Of a DNA stretch of 64,000 nt, positions 11,669 through 23,521 are shown piece by piece. The position numbers and the translations under genes were made by a program. The DNA lies in contig CP075496.1 of the NCBI GenBank assembly GCA_021613535.1, positions 5,208,001 to 5,272,000 of the forward strand, read 5' to 3'. The stretch comes from Adineta vaga (taxonomy: Eukaryota > Rotifera). Position 1 is the stretch's first letter. Every line of letters begins with the position of its first letter. The notes under the pieces were generated by a model. It made no database searches. It worked only from the letters and a program-made list of their open reading frames with translations, and was not told where the DNA came from.

Positions 11669-14600
11669 ATGTCTTCAATGCAAAAAAATCATCAACATCT
11701 TGTACGGCCATGTGCTGTATTTCTTGAACGTTTAAATGAAATATTTATTCCATCGAAACGTTGTAAAGTCGATGCTGATATTATTTATCGTTCATCCAAT
11801 GAACAAAATTCGATAGCTCATCATCATAATGAAGAATTATCTGTTGATGTTCTTATGTTACCAAATAATAAAGTTAAAATATCTTCATCATCAACATTTG
11901 ATGATATTCTTCCAACTTCATCGAATCAAATAAATATAAATGATGACATTAAACCCGTTGTACGTATACGTCCACATCAATCATCGATTGATTCAAATGA
12001 TTTTGAAAGTTCAACAGTCGCAGCACCAACTAAACAACGTTCAAATTCTCTTCGTCGTATTGAATCATCATCATCAAATAAATACGATAGTGATTCATAT
12101 TTATTTAATGGTACATTTGATTCTGATGATGAACTTGGCATGGATTTAAATGATGATGATTTAGCTTCAATAAATCATGTATTAGATTTTGATGATGATG
12201 ATGATATGTCAAATTTTGATGATGAAAATGCTCATTTATCATCGACAACAAATAGTAATCATGGACCTGGATATCATCCAATACAATTACCAGATTTAGT
12301 AATGGGTTCCATACGATCAGAGAATGGAGTCAAATCAGAACCATCATTTCAATATAGTGATTTATTTAATCGAAAAGGTCGAACATTTGTATGTGATGAA
12401 CGTGGTAATCGTGTTGTTTCAGTTAAACTTGAAAAGAATTCTGCAAAACGTTTAATTGATGCCATTGAAAGAAATTCAGGACGATTAGTATTGGAAGAAT
12501 GTCGACGAGGAGATTTACAAGCACATATTTTAAAAGTATGAAATAGAATAGAAAAAGATTTTACTTTAATGAAAATTTTTGTTTTGTTTTTAGGTTGTTT
12601 TTAAAGATGAACAAGAATTTTTTGATTTTAATCGTTCTGGAATTGTATCCAAACATTCATTTAAACAATGTCCAGAAATGTATACACGATTTTTGGAAAG
12701 TTTATTTGAATCGCAAACATATCCAAATGAAAACGAAACTGATCCACTTGGACCTGATGTATAATTTTCAAAAAAAGAAAATCTTAGAACTTTTTAAAAA
12801 TTAACTCTTGTCTTTTATAGGATACTGATCAATTAAGTCATACATATAGTTGTAAAGTACATGAATGTGGTGAAGCATTTACTTCGAAATCTGAAGCAAT
12901 TAAACATGCGAAAAAACATGCAGGTATAACAAGTTAACATTCTTTTCTTTTTCCTTGTTTTTAATTGATTTTCTTTGATAGAACTTGATCCATTTGATTT
13001 TGTTTGTGATCATTGTGGAAAGAAATTTCTTGGTATTGCCAATATGAAACGTCATTTACGTGTTCATATGGGTAGTGAAGGCAAAGATTTCGCATGTCCA
13101 CTCTGCCATTATCGAGGTTGTACTACGACACATGTCAAACGTCATATGGCTCATAAACATTTAGAAAAGTAAAAATTTTAACGAAAATAAAAAGATTTGT
13201 TTACAAGATCTTTATTCAATTTATTTATTTAGATCCATTCCTTGTCCCTATTGTTCATTTATGGCTGCAACAAATGCTGATTTAAAAATTCATATGGCAC
13301 GACGTCATTGGGATATTGAAGGATTAGATATTTTAAATAATTTACCTAAAACATATAAGAAAGAATGGAAATGTAATAAATGTGATACCGTATTTCATGA
13401 TTATTCCGTACGTACTAAATCATCTTGTTTCTCAAATAAGCAAATTACATTTATAATTTTTTTGTTCCTTAGGATTTTCAAAATCATATCTATAGTCATT
13501 CAAGTCAAACAAATAAATTTCAATGTAATCTATGTCCATATAATTGTAAAAGTTTCTCGAAATTAAAAGTATGTATGAGTTGTTTATATAAATCTTGTCA
13601 ATTGATTTCGTTTTCTTCTAGCGTCATATGCTCTATCATCAAGGTCAACGAAATTATGAATGTCCAAAATGTAATAATAAATTCTATCAAATGGAACATC
13701 TGAAACGTCATTTAACATCCATACATAAACTAAATATTCCACAAATTGGTCGAGGAAATCGTTTATTCAGTTCGGATATTTTAAAACGAGTAAATCATTT
13801 GATATTGGAATTATTCTTTAATTGAAATCTTCGTTTTAGCATTCAGATATGCCAAATATTCCTCCACCACATGGCACAGTTCCTCAATGTTATAAAGTTA
13901 TATCAAAATGTGTTTTTACCTGTCAAAAATGCCCATTTTCAACAACAAAACTTTATCATTTAAATGAACATGTTAAAAGTGAACATTTACAATTGGATGA
14001 TTCAGCACATGTGTGTACGTTTTGTTCATATATAACCGACAAGAAAACGAATCTTAAAGTAAGATTATGAGAGAAAACGAGAAGACGAAGTTTTCATTTT
14101 TTCTTCTTTTTTAAACTCTACTAGCGTCATTTACATCATAATCATGCTGGGCAATCCAACACACCTGTTCTTTTATCGAATGATGCTCTTTTATCCAATC
14201 CAAACACAAAGTATAATCAATCAAAAAATATTCTTTTTGTCAAACAAATTCGTTTTTCTTCTCGTTATTATTTCTAGATTTCAATGTGGACTTTGTCGTC
14301 GATATCAAAGTAATGTGGATGAATTCATCAAACATATCACCGAAAAACATCGTATGGATGTAAGTATACATTATTCATTCTTGAAACTAGAATTAATCGA
14401 ATTGTTTTCTTCAGGTTGTTATCTTAGATTCAGCGAATAATGGAAATATTCATCAACAAATTAAATCTCGTGGTCGTGCTGAAGTTTGTTGAGAAATATT
14501 GAAATGAATTGATTGTTTACAGCTATACATATATCTTGATTTTTGTTTAGTTAATCTGTGCAAGTAACAATTCAACACCATTTCGATTCGATGAATTCGG

Positions 14601-14772
14601 TGGTCTCGTTACGGTCATGAAAAATCCAAATGAAACATCATCACTAACGGCTTCGCAAATCAACCGACTAATTCAACAACAGATTTTCTCCTTCAGCAAT
14701 AAACCTAACACATTATTCGTTTCGCTTTCTTTCATTCTCTGTAAACACTACTTTATCAGTCAGTCCTTATAG
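11669..14772 (+). CDS. C2H2 zinc-finger protein, multi-exon
   Basis: Twelve exons can be joined in frame: 11669-12535, 12594-12758, 12821-12923, 12982-13168, 13233-13407, 13473-13568, 13622-13789, 13840-14058, 14125-14210, 14278-14359, 14415-14483 and 14551-14772, about 812 residues. The first exon encodes an acidic, Ser/Asp-rich region with two long Asp runs, then a folded-looking block (TFVCDERGNRVVSVKLEKNSAKRLIDAIE). From 12821 a series of about ten C2H2 fingers follows, for example CKVHECGEAFTSKSEAIKHAKKH, CDHCGKKFLGIANMKRHLRVH, CPLCHYRGCTTTHVKRHMAHKH and CPKCNNKFYQMEHLKRHLTSIH. Several fingers are split by introns inside the finger. The mixture of canonical and C-x2-C-P-F/Y variants resembles REST- or ZNF-type DNA-binding regulators, but I cannot name an orthologue. 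The end is uncertain: without the last intron the frame stops at 14492. Confidence 0.85.
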
Positions 14773-16169
14773 GATTGTATTTTGCATCTTTCCAAACACA
14801 CGCACATGTTCATTCAACTCGTTTTTTTTGTTTATTTGTTAAAAAAAAAGGCAAGTCAAGAGAAAGAAAATAAAACTGTTTCAATTCTTTTCTTTATTAT
14901 CATATTAATAAAAAAAAGAAGTCAATGTTTAAAGAAATCTTTGCGTGACTGCCATTATGATTTCAAAAGAAATGAATTTTTTTGTTTTTACAAAAGATTC
15001 TACTTTCTGTTCGTTCTTTTCATGAATTATAACTGTGTCAAATGCATTCAATATAATTCTATGGATTTCAATGAAAAGACACATCTTTTCATATGTCACA
15101 TCAACCACAAAAACAAAAGAAACTATTATATTATCCTAATGGAAAACCAATGGAATCCTTCAAATATCAATAATAAGTTTTTCTCTAATGAAATATTACA
15201 TGAATTTCACTATGAAAATGGAAAACTAAGAGCGAGATATTTTTCTAGGTTAAAAACAAAAATACCCAAACTGATTTTAGGAAAGAAAGTTTTCTTTGTT
15301 TCGATTAAAATAGGTTTATCTTATTAATGGATCAAGTAAGAAAACATGATCATTTGACATAAAGATTAAGGTAAGAAATAGACACTTTTGACAAAGAAAT
15401 ATAAATCCACAATTGTATATCAACTCAACTTTCTAATGAAATATAATTAGTATAACTAAAAACTGTCAGCTTCTTTTTTGTTTCCATTAAAAAGATTGTT
15501 TTCATGCTTTGCACATGCATCTCTTTTTATTTTGAATGTTTAACAAAAAAAATTGTCTCCTGATAAGCTCTCTTTTCATCGACGTCATATTGTCCAATAT
15601 AAATAATATGCTTCAAAATATGTTACATTCATTTACTGACAATTTAAATAATAAGTTAGAATGCTTACGTAACAATGTACGCATGTGTAAGTATATGTAA
15701 AATGCTATTTAGATATTACTTATAATAATGATTTATGAAAATGTAATTTCGACGTTGTCATCATCATCATCATTATTTTTTTGTTACTATCGACAGTAAC
15801 CATTATAGAAAACAGGAAATTAAAAAATTAAAGATATTTTCGCTTTTTTTTCAAAGTGCGTGTCAGTAAATGAGTCGCCCATTTACTTCTGTCATATACA
15901 GATATAAAACAGATTGTCTGTGATAATAGGAGAAAGAGAGAGAGAAACAGAAGCAAAAGAAAGTCCCAGATCGAAAAATGGATGTGTTTTTCTATCTGAA
16001 TACCCTGACATTTCTAGATCTTAGTTCTTCATTACTGTCAAAGTGACGAAGACAAGTCATCGGAAATATTCATCATAAATCGTACCTTCTCAATATAACA
16101 GGTCACATGTAGTCTCATTTCTTCGATTTTAGATCAAAATTTTTCTCTTCATTTCATCAATTTCAATTA
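14773..16169. other. Intergenic, about 1.4 kb
   Basis: Between the zinc-finger gene and a receptor gene, both plus strand. It is open in one frame from 14782 to 15327 but the predicted peptide is Lys/Phe/Ile-rich with no domain, typical of AT-rich UTR. Nothing else recognisable. Confidence 0.5.
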
Positions 16170-18983
16170 ATGTCGAACGATATTTTTACTATATCATGGT
16201 TTGTTATTTTCGCTCTGGTTATATTAATTGCATTCGTTGCCAATTTAATCATTATCATAGCAATATTACGTGATAAATCCATGCATACATCAACATATTT
16301 CTATATAATTAATGTGAATATTGCCGATATTCTTCTTGTACTTAGCTGTTTACCTGAACGTTTAGCGGCTGTTTTTGGATCAAATAATGGATTTCAATTA
16401 GGAATGTTTACATGTAAGTTTTTATTTAAGAATTTTAGTCAAACGATTCGTTTGACAATGATATGTTAGATAAAAAGAAAAGAATAATTTCTATTTGCAA
16501 ATGGTGATTATAAATAAAACATCAACATGTCAAATGAAATATGTATAAGATTCATATCTATTAGAAATTTGAATGAAATAGAATACAAAAGACGAGACAG
16601 GTACTAAATTTAGAAAAAAGAAAAGAAATCTTTTCAATAGATATAAGTGATTATTTTATACGATGAATAAAATCTAGAACATTTTCTATTAGTAGTCTAG
16701 AATTTATTCATAGAATGGCAATATTTTATCACAAGAAATATGTTTTTGATAATTTTGAATAATTGAATTAGTCACCGAACGTTTTTATGTTAATCGTCAA
16801 GGATCGGAAATTTATGAATTCATATGCATTTATTTATATCATCTAAGAAAAAACAAGTATCAGTTGATCTTGTTAAAACGATTAACAGTTTTTAACAAAT
16901 ATGTACTCGGATAGAAAGTTAATTGACTTATCGAGAAATTAAGTTGGCAATTGATAATACAAGGTTTTAGGGAAGAAGTTCATCGAGAAATATACGAAGG
17001 AATGAAGATTGAGATGAATGCTATTTCTTCTCACATCTTCATTCAATCTTCAAAATATTTAGTACTCCATGTCATATTATTTTACCCATGATCCCTAATT
17101 CTCGATATATTTGTTCGTTTTCCATTTCGATAATTAACAGACACCATAAATATGAATTAATAATAATCATGATGGAATTTTCGAAGATGATTATACCATA
17201 TCTTCATATGATCTTTCCTATTCAAATTGCTAATAACAATAGATAATATCGAATATAAATAAGAAAAATGAGATAAGAGTAGAGTAGATTTCATTTAAAT
17301 ATTCGCAATAAACAACTAGAATTACATGTAGAATATAAGAGCTCCTTTTCGGACATAGTTTGTTGGATTAAATTTCTTGAATATTCTCTTTGTATTAATG
17401 CGTATATGGATGACAATTATGCGACCATTCATATTTTAGTTATTTATGATGTTTTGTTTTTAAATGTTCTTTTTTTCCTGCAACTAGTTCAATAAAGACT
17501 ATTTACTACTTCGATCATTAAAAGTACGGTAGTTTCTAATATTTACCAGAATGCCATAGATGAATTGTATCAGCAAAAAAACGTTTCTATCACCTTTAAC
17601 AATTATAAAACGATATTTATCAATTGTTATACATCTTTCGAACAAATTTGATTGATTAAAAAACGATTTTTAAGGATTAATATTGAAAGTTATGTTACGA
17701 TTTCTTTCTCAGGTTATTTACTTCCATTTCTTCAACAAGTTTCCATGCATGCTGCGTTCGCTTTCCTACTTGTTCTAACAATTCATCGATGTTACCCAGC
17801 TGGCGTACCACGATTTCTTCAAGGTAATATAATTCGTCGACAAATTCGAAATTATTGTCAAACATTATGTATAATTTGGGCATTTGCTATCATCATTAAT
17901 TTACCTTTATTTGCAATAACAAAATATGAGATACATCGTTTCAATGTAAGCATTACATTAGAAAGTCAAACAAACATGACTAGTATAATTGATGCACCGT
18001 ATTGTTTTACTGAAGCGGAAGAAACTTGGTCACGAACTTATTTAATCTTATTACTTGTTTTTACTTATATAATAACTGGAATATTTCTAATTGTTATTTA
18101 TGGACAAGTAATTCGAATTATTCTCACATCAAAAAAGTATTCACAAAAATCCTTAAACCATCATGATCATCATCATCATCGATTTCTCTCACAAAAGAAT
18201 GTACAAGATAAAGCGTATTCATCGAAATTTCTTTTTCGAACAAATCAACGTTATCCATTAAATCTCTTACATACATCAACAACACCATTAGTTCTATCCA
18301 AATCGACTGGACATCAAGATTCAAATTCTTCATCAACAAATTCTCATTCAACACAACATCTTCAAGTTATAATCATGTTATTTATTGTTATTCTCTTGTA
18401 TATTCTTCTTCTTTTACCATATCGTTTGTTAAATCTATTATATATTATTCATAATCATATGTTTCAACACACATTTATAAATGAAATTATGTTTCAATGG
18501 TTAATAAATATTGTTCGTTTACTTGTTTTTCTTAATTGTGCATTACAACCAATAACATATTTAATAATCTCCTCACGTTTACGACAAACTGTTTGGAAAC
18601 TTTTTCGTTCATATTATACATGTCATTGTCAATGGTCAGCAGAAATATCAACACCACGACTTGAAAAACATTATAAAAGTCATGTACGTCCCATTCGAAC
18701 ATATTCCTCTCAAAAATATCCACATAGAAATCCATTTGATTATCAGCTGAAACAAAATTTCAATCGTGATATGCGACCAGTTCAAACATCATTAAATAAT
18801 ATTCATTTACTTACTTCTCCAAGTTCACAAGGTAATCAATTGACAATATCTCGATCACCATCACCAGCTGTTCTATCAAATTTAACTTTATCACAATCAC
18901 TATCACAATCACCTATATATTTAACACAACAAACCCAGAAGACTCGCTATGTTGTTTCATTTACGAATGAACTAAGAAAATAA
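16170..18983 (+). CDS. Rhodopsin-family G-protein-coupled receptor
   Basis: Two exons (16170-16413 and 17713-18983) join in frame to 504 residues; the splice recreates the Cys codon at the start of TM3 (FTC-YLLPFLQQ), the conserved disulphide cysteine. TM1 (ISWFVIFALVILIAFVANLIIIIAI) carries the usual Asn, and TM2 has NIADILLVLSCLPER with the family's Ala-Asp. TM3 ends in TIHRCYPAG where DRY is expected. TM4-TM5 follow, with CFTEAEETW in the second extracellular loop. The third intracellular loop is long, His/Ser/Thr-rich and probably disordered. TM6 is VIIMLFIVILLYILLLLPYRLLNLL, and TM7 has NCALQPITYLI in place of NPxxY. The C-terminal tail is about 130 residues. This fits a class A peptide-type receptor; the ligand cannot be judged. 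The single intron is 1,299 bp, unusually long here. Its 3' end meets that of CCDC40 61 bp away. Confidence 0.88.
16414..17712 (+). other. Long (1,299 bp) intron of the receptor gene
   Basis: GT..AG intron between TM2 and TM3. Very AT-rich, no coding frame of note and no recognisable mobile-element protein. It is about twenty times longer than typical introns in this window. Confidence 0.75.
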
Positions 18984-19044
18984 ATGTATAAAGATCTTTT
19001 ATTTTGAAAAAAAAAATACACGAATGAAATGAAAAACTCAAGTT

Positions 19045-22000
19045 TTATTGACTGGATGTTGGACGACCTATATGATCTGCTAGACGTTTACGAAGCATAT
19101 CTTGTATGGGAGCAAATTGACGACGAAACTGTGGACAACGTTCTGATAGACCATGTAGAATTGTTTCATAATGTTGTAAACGATTGATTTGATTATCACG
19201 TGCTGTATTTAAAGCATCTGGTGTTTGATGAACTTTAACATATTTACCTTCTTTTATTTGTTCATAATATTTCGCACGCAATTGTTTTTCAGTTAATGTG
19301 ATAAACATCTAGGGAAAAGGAAAGAATTGTTTAAAGAATATGAATGAGAATAAATCGATGATATGTACGATATTCTTTCGAGAACTTAATTCACCAATGC
19401 GTTCATCAAGTTGAATATTTTCATTTGCTAACTGATCTCGTTGACCTTCGAGTTCAGTCATTTGTGCAACATGTTCTTGTTGAATACCACGATATTCATT
19501 CAACTGTTGGTCCAATTCAGCTGCTTGCTAAAACATCGGAATCGATTATTTTTCTCAATAGAAAATGACATTTACCTGAGTTGATTCACGAATTTTTCTT
19601 TGTAAATCAGTCAATTTTCTTTGTACAGTACTTTGCATAATAGCTTTATTTTGTGGTACTCGTTGTTGAATTTCTCCTCGAGTAACAATCGTATCTCGTC
19701 TTAATACACTTGCTTCCATATCACGTATTAATTTTTCTTGTTGTCGTAGTAATTGATCATAACGAACCTGAAGAAATTGAATTGATTTCCGATGAGATTC
19801 AAAGAAATATGAACTCACTTGCATACGATGAATTTCAGATTTCATTGCTCGAATTTCTCCTTGACCAGTTTCAGAATCCACAGCTGATTTCATTTCTTTG
19901 GCTAATTGAATCTTTCGTTCCCAAAACATAATTTGTTTTCTAAAATGAAATTGTTTTTCTACAATTTCAAATTAATTAAAACATACTCAGCTTCAACAAG
20001 ATTGGCTAATAAATTTTCTCGTTCTTTTCGTATTTCGACTAATTGTTCTTCCATATGTATTGCATCTTTTTCTGCAGTCTATTTTAATTAGAATATCACA
20101 TAGAAATTACAAACGAATTTGATGATTCAAATACGAACTTTTAATTCGCGAACAAAATCGCCTTCGGATAAAAGATTATTTCTTTCTAATGTTGTTTTAG
20201 TGGTTGATTCTTTGTAAATTAATTTATTTAAACGTTCTAAATCAAGTGTTAATAATTCCATTTGTCGTTTTAAATGTGCACAATCGGTTTCCATATTTGT
20301 AATTGTATCTAAATTCATATAAAAAAGTTTAATTATCGAAACTTTTCTTGATAATCTTTACTTTCTGTTCGAAGTTTTCTCGACATTAAAATCGTATATT
20401 TTAATTTCATTGAATCCGTTTCTTTTTCTAAAACATCTTTTTCATTTGTTAAACGAACCAATTCATTTTGTCCTTTCAACCAAGCTTGTTCTAAGTCAAA
20501 AATTTCTTTGCCCGTTTGTGCAATTGATTTTTGAAGATTTAAAACTTCTAATTCTAATGGTCCAAGTTCAACACCTCCAGCTTTTTCTTTCAAACTTTCT
20601 AATTTTTTATTCATTAAATCGATTTGATTTTGTTTTTGTTCAATTAATAAGACTCGTCGTTTAATTTCTTGTTCACTACGTGTGATTATTTGATTTTTTT
20701 CAAGTATTTGTTCATTATATTCTTTTGCTTGAGTTTCAAGTTGTTGAATATTTGTTAATAAATATGTTTTTTCCAGACGTGCACGAGATATATCATTTTC
20801 AACTTTGGATAAATTTCGTTCCTAAATAATCAAAAGAAAATGAATCAAAAGAGAAGACAAATAAATGATTACATACGATTTCACGTGTTGCTTCTTTAAG
20901 TTTAAAACGTCGTTTTGAACTATATTCAGCTGCTTTTTCTGCAGTTAATTGTTCTTGTACACGTTGATAGATATCATCTTCAAGTTTAACACATTCTTGA
21001 CTTTCTCTTTCAATCTCACGTCGAAGAATATCTAATTCATGTTGTTTTTCAGATTTTTCCTAAAGAGAAGAGAACATTATTCAATGCAATTCAATATTTT
21101 CATCTTACATTATTAATACGATCAAGCATATGTTGAGTTTCTTGAAGTGCTTTTGTATAAGTTGAAATTTCTTGTTTTGTTGTTTCTGATTTTTCAAGAC
21201 TTATTTCATGTAATTTCTCTAGATTTTGTATTTCATATTTTGTTCGATTGAGTACTAATGTAAGTTTTTCATTCAGTTCTTGTTCTTTGATTATTGAACG
21301 TTTATAAGATTCCATTTCCGTATGCATTGTATCGATACGTTGATTTTGTAATCTAAATGAACACATATCAACTGTATATTGATAAGATTTTGATAACTAA
21401 CCTGACAGCTTCATTCATTGTTGCTTGTGCTTCATCACGTCTTCGAATACCAATCAAACAACTGTTCCAATTTTGCATTAATTGTTTTTTTTCTAATTCT
21501 AATGTTTCTGATTCTAATCGTGCTTCGGTTAATGTATGTGTAATATTTTTTCTTTCTTCCACTAAACAAATACGAATTGAAATAGAAAAGTCAATTCAAA
21601 ATAGAATCAAACTTACTCTGAACTTTCAATTGATATTCATATTGTGCTATTTGTTCTCGAAGAACATCAGCTTGTTCAATAAGACGGTTAACAAAAAAAT
21701 CCTAATTTGTACAAAGATTCTAATATGTACGATAGAATAAGAAAACAAATTTACTTGTTCTTTTTTATCTGCTTCTAGTTTAGTTACTTCCGTATCGACT
21801 TTTTCTGTTGCTCGTCGCATTGTAGATAGATCACTTCTGACATCACCTTTTGCTTTATTTAAATAATATAATCGACGTTGAAGAACATCACGTTCTTTCT
21901 GTGTATCCAAAGCTTAAAAATAAATGTTTAGTAAATTTATGTTTATTTGTTTTCTTCTTCTTAGAAAAAAATACTTTGTTTCATTTGTGTGTCAAGTTCG

Positions 22001-22968
22001 TCTTTCTTTTTCAATTGTTTTTCTTTTGTCTGTCTCAATTCTTGATCAATACGTTGACGATCTTGATTGACTTCACCATAATGATCATGTTCTTTCTCAA
22101 GTAACATTTGATGTCTAGCTAATTCTTGTTGAAGATTATATAAAGTTACGCCAAGTGTTTCACGTTTTTCACGCATTTTCTAAATAAAAATATATTGAAT
22201 GAATGAAAGATTATAGAAAACAAAGAATTTTCTTCTACTTTAAGTTCATGGTCAGCTTCTCGTAATTGAATATTATATTTTTCGTCTTGTTTAAGTAGAT
22301 ATCCTTTGAGAGCTTTTTGATATGCAGCCATAAGTGGATGATTTGGATCCATAACGACCAGGGATTGTTCATCCTCTGTGGGTCCATCTTCTGTTAACAA
22401 GAAAAAAAAACAAGATTTTCTCAATAATATCAACTATTTATTGTATTCTAAATCGGACGAGTATGTTCATCTACATAAAGATAACTATTTCATAGACGAT
22501 CAAATTACTCAAATCATGATAATCTAAAGAAATATGGAAATATAATATCACACCATATGTTCTCATTTCTTATGTTGCTAAAATAACAAAATTAATCCGG
22601 CAAATCTCAAGACATATGAATGTATATATATATTAGAATTCTTTTCAATTGGAGAAAGTACATGTCGATATTCTCTCTGCAATTGATTTTCTATGATTAG
22701 GAGAAATACGATCTATCAGTTGTTAACAAAGTATGACATGAATATATAGTCGGCAATGAAATAAACATACGTAGGTCTTGTATACCATCGATTTGACTAT
22801 TTGGATCTGCATAATCTAATGGATAATCATCCTGATACGAATTTATATTGTTTGAACCGTTTGGATGTGCTAAATAAGAGATCAAATTGATTATCTTTCT
22901 AATCATTGAAATGAAATCAAACCTGGATCATCGCTAATCACATCGTTATCATCGTCATAGAGTGACAT
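19045..22968 (-). CDS. CCDC40: Coiled-coil domain-containing protein 40 (axonemal ruler)
   Basis: CCDC40 pairs with CCDC39 as the 96-nm ruler of motile cilia, needed for inner dynein arms and the nexin-dynein regulatory complex. The start at 22968 gives MSLYDDDNDVISDDP, then after short exons DGPTEDEQSLVVMDPNHPLM, the family's hallmark. The many short exons then encode coiled coil almost throughout. Blocks that match CCDC40 in order are REKRETLGVTLYNLQQELARH, KQLMQNWNSCLIGIRRRDEA, ESYKRSIIKEQELNEKL, GGVELGPLELEVLNLQKSI, ERNNLLSEGDFVRELK, WERKIQLAKEMKSAVDSE, EIRAMKSEIHRMQV and DQLLRQQEKLIRDMEASVL. Introns are about 50-60 bp except one of about 370 bp after exon 2. Length is roughly 1,000 residues, in the family range. 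Its presence shows an organism with motile cilia. The 5' end faces the PRRC2-like gene. Confidence 0.95.
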
Positions 22969-23521
22969 GTTTTCTTTAAATCAGTCTCTACTTTCGTTTT
23001 CAAATTCAAATACTTGCAACAAACGTTTGATGTTTCCCTTGGTCAATATATTGTTAATAGTGTTGCTTAGCAACGAAATTATTTTTTATTTTCAAAAAAA
23101 ATTCTTATTTATACGAAGAAAAATCTTTTCCACATTTTTCTTATATGAAATAAAATCAATTTCTATCGAAATTATTTCTTAATCTTCTCATTATAGATGT
23201 CGCTTTGACATATTTGTGCGATATGTATCGCCATTGTTTCCCGTTTGTGAACCTTCACTTATTTGTACATCTCCTATGTCTGCCGAAAAAGAACACATGC
23301 ATGTGTAGACATACACATCACACATGTTTCTTTCGAAATTTCGCATAGTATCCGTTTTCTTTTCTTAGATTTTAGATTCCCTTCTTCACTAATTATTAAC
23401 TTCAATCTTATACATATTTCTAATCAAGAAAACTTGTTCTACAATAGAAAACGCATCTTAGGAAAAAAGTAATTATACAAATAATCTGTTTTATTCATTG
23501 TATGATCAAAGTATCAATATC
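22969..23521. promoter_or_regulatory. Divergent intergenic region between CCDC40 and the PRRC2-like gene
   Basis: A 553 bp head-to-head spacer that must hold both promoters. AT-rich; no specific site can be named. No coding signal. Confidence 0.45.

Noticed and set aside
14782-15327. 181-codon plus-strand open frame
   Set aside because: Lys/Phe/Ile-rich peptide with poly-A-coded runs and no domain; lies where the 3' UTR of the zinc-finger gene is expected.
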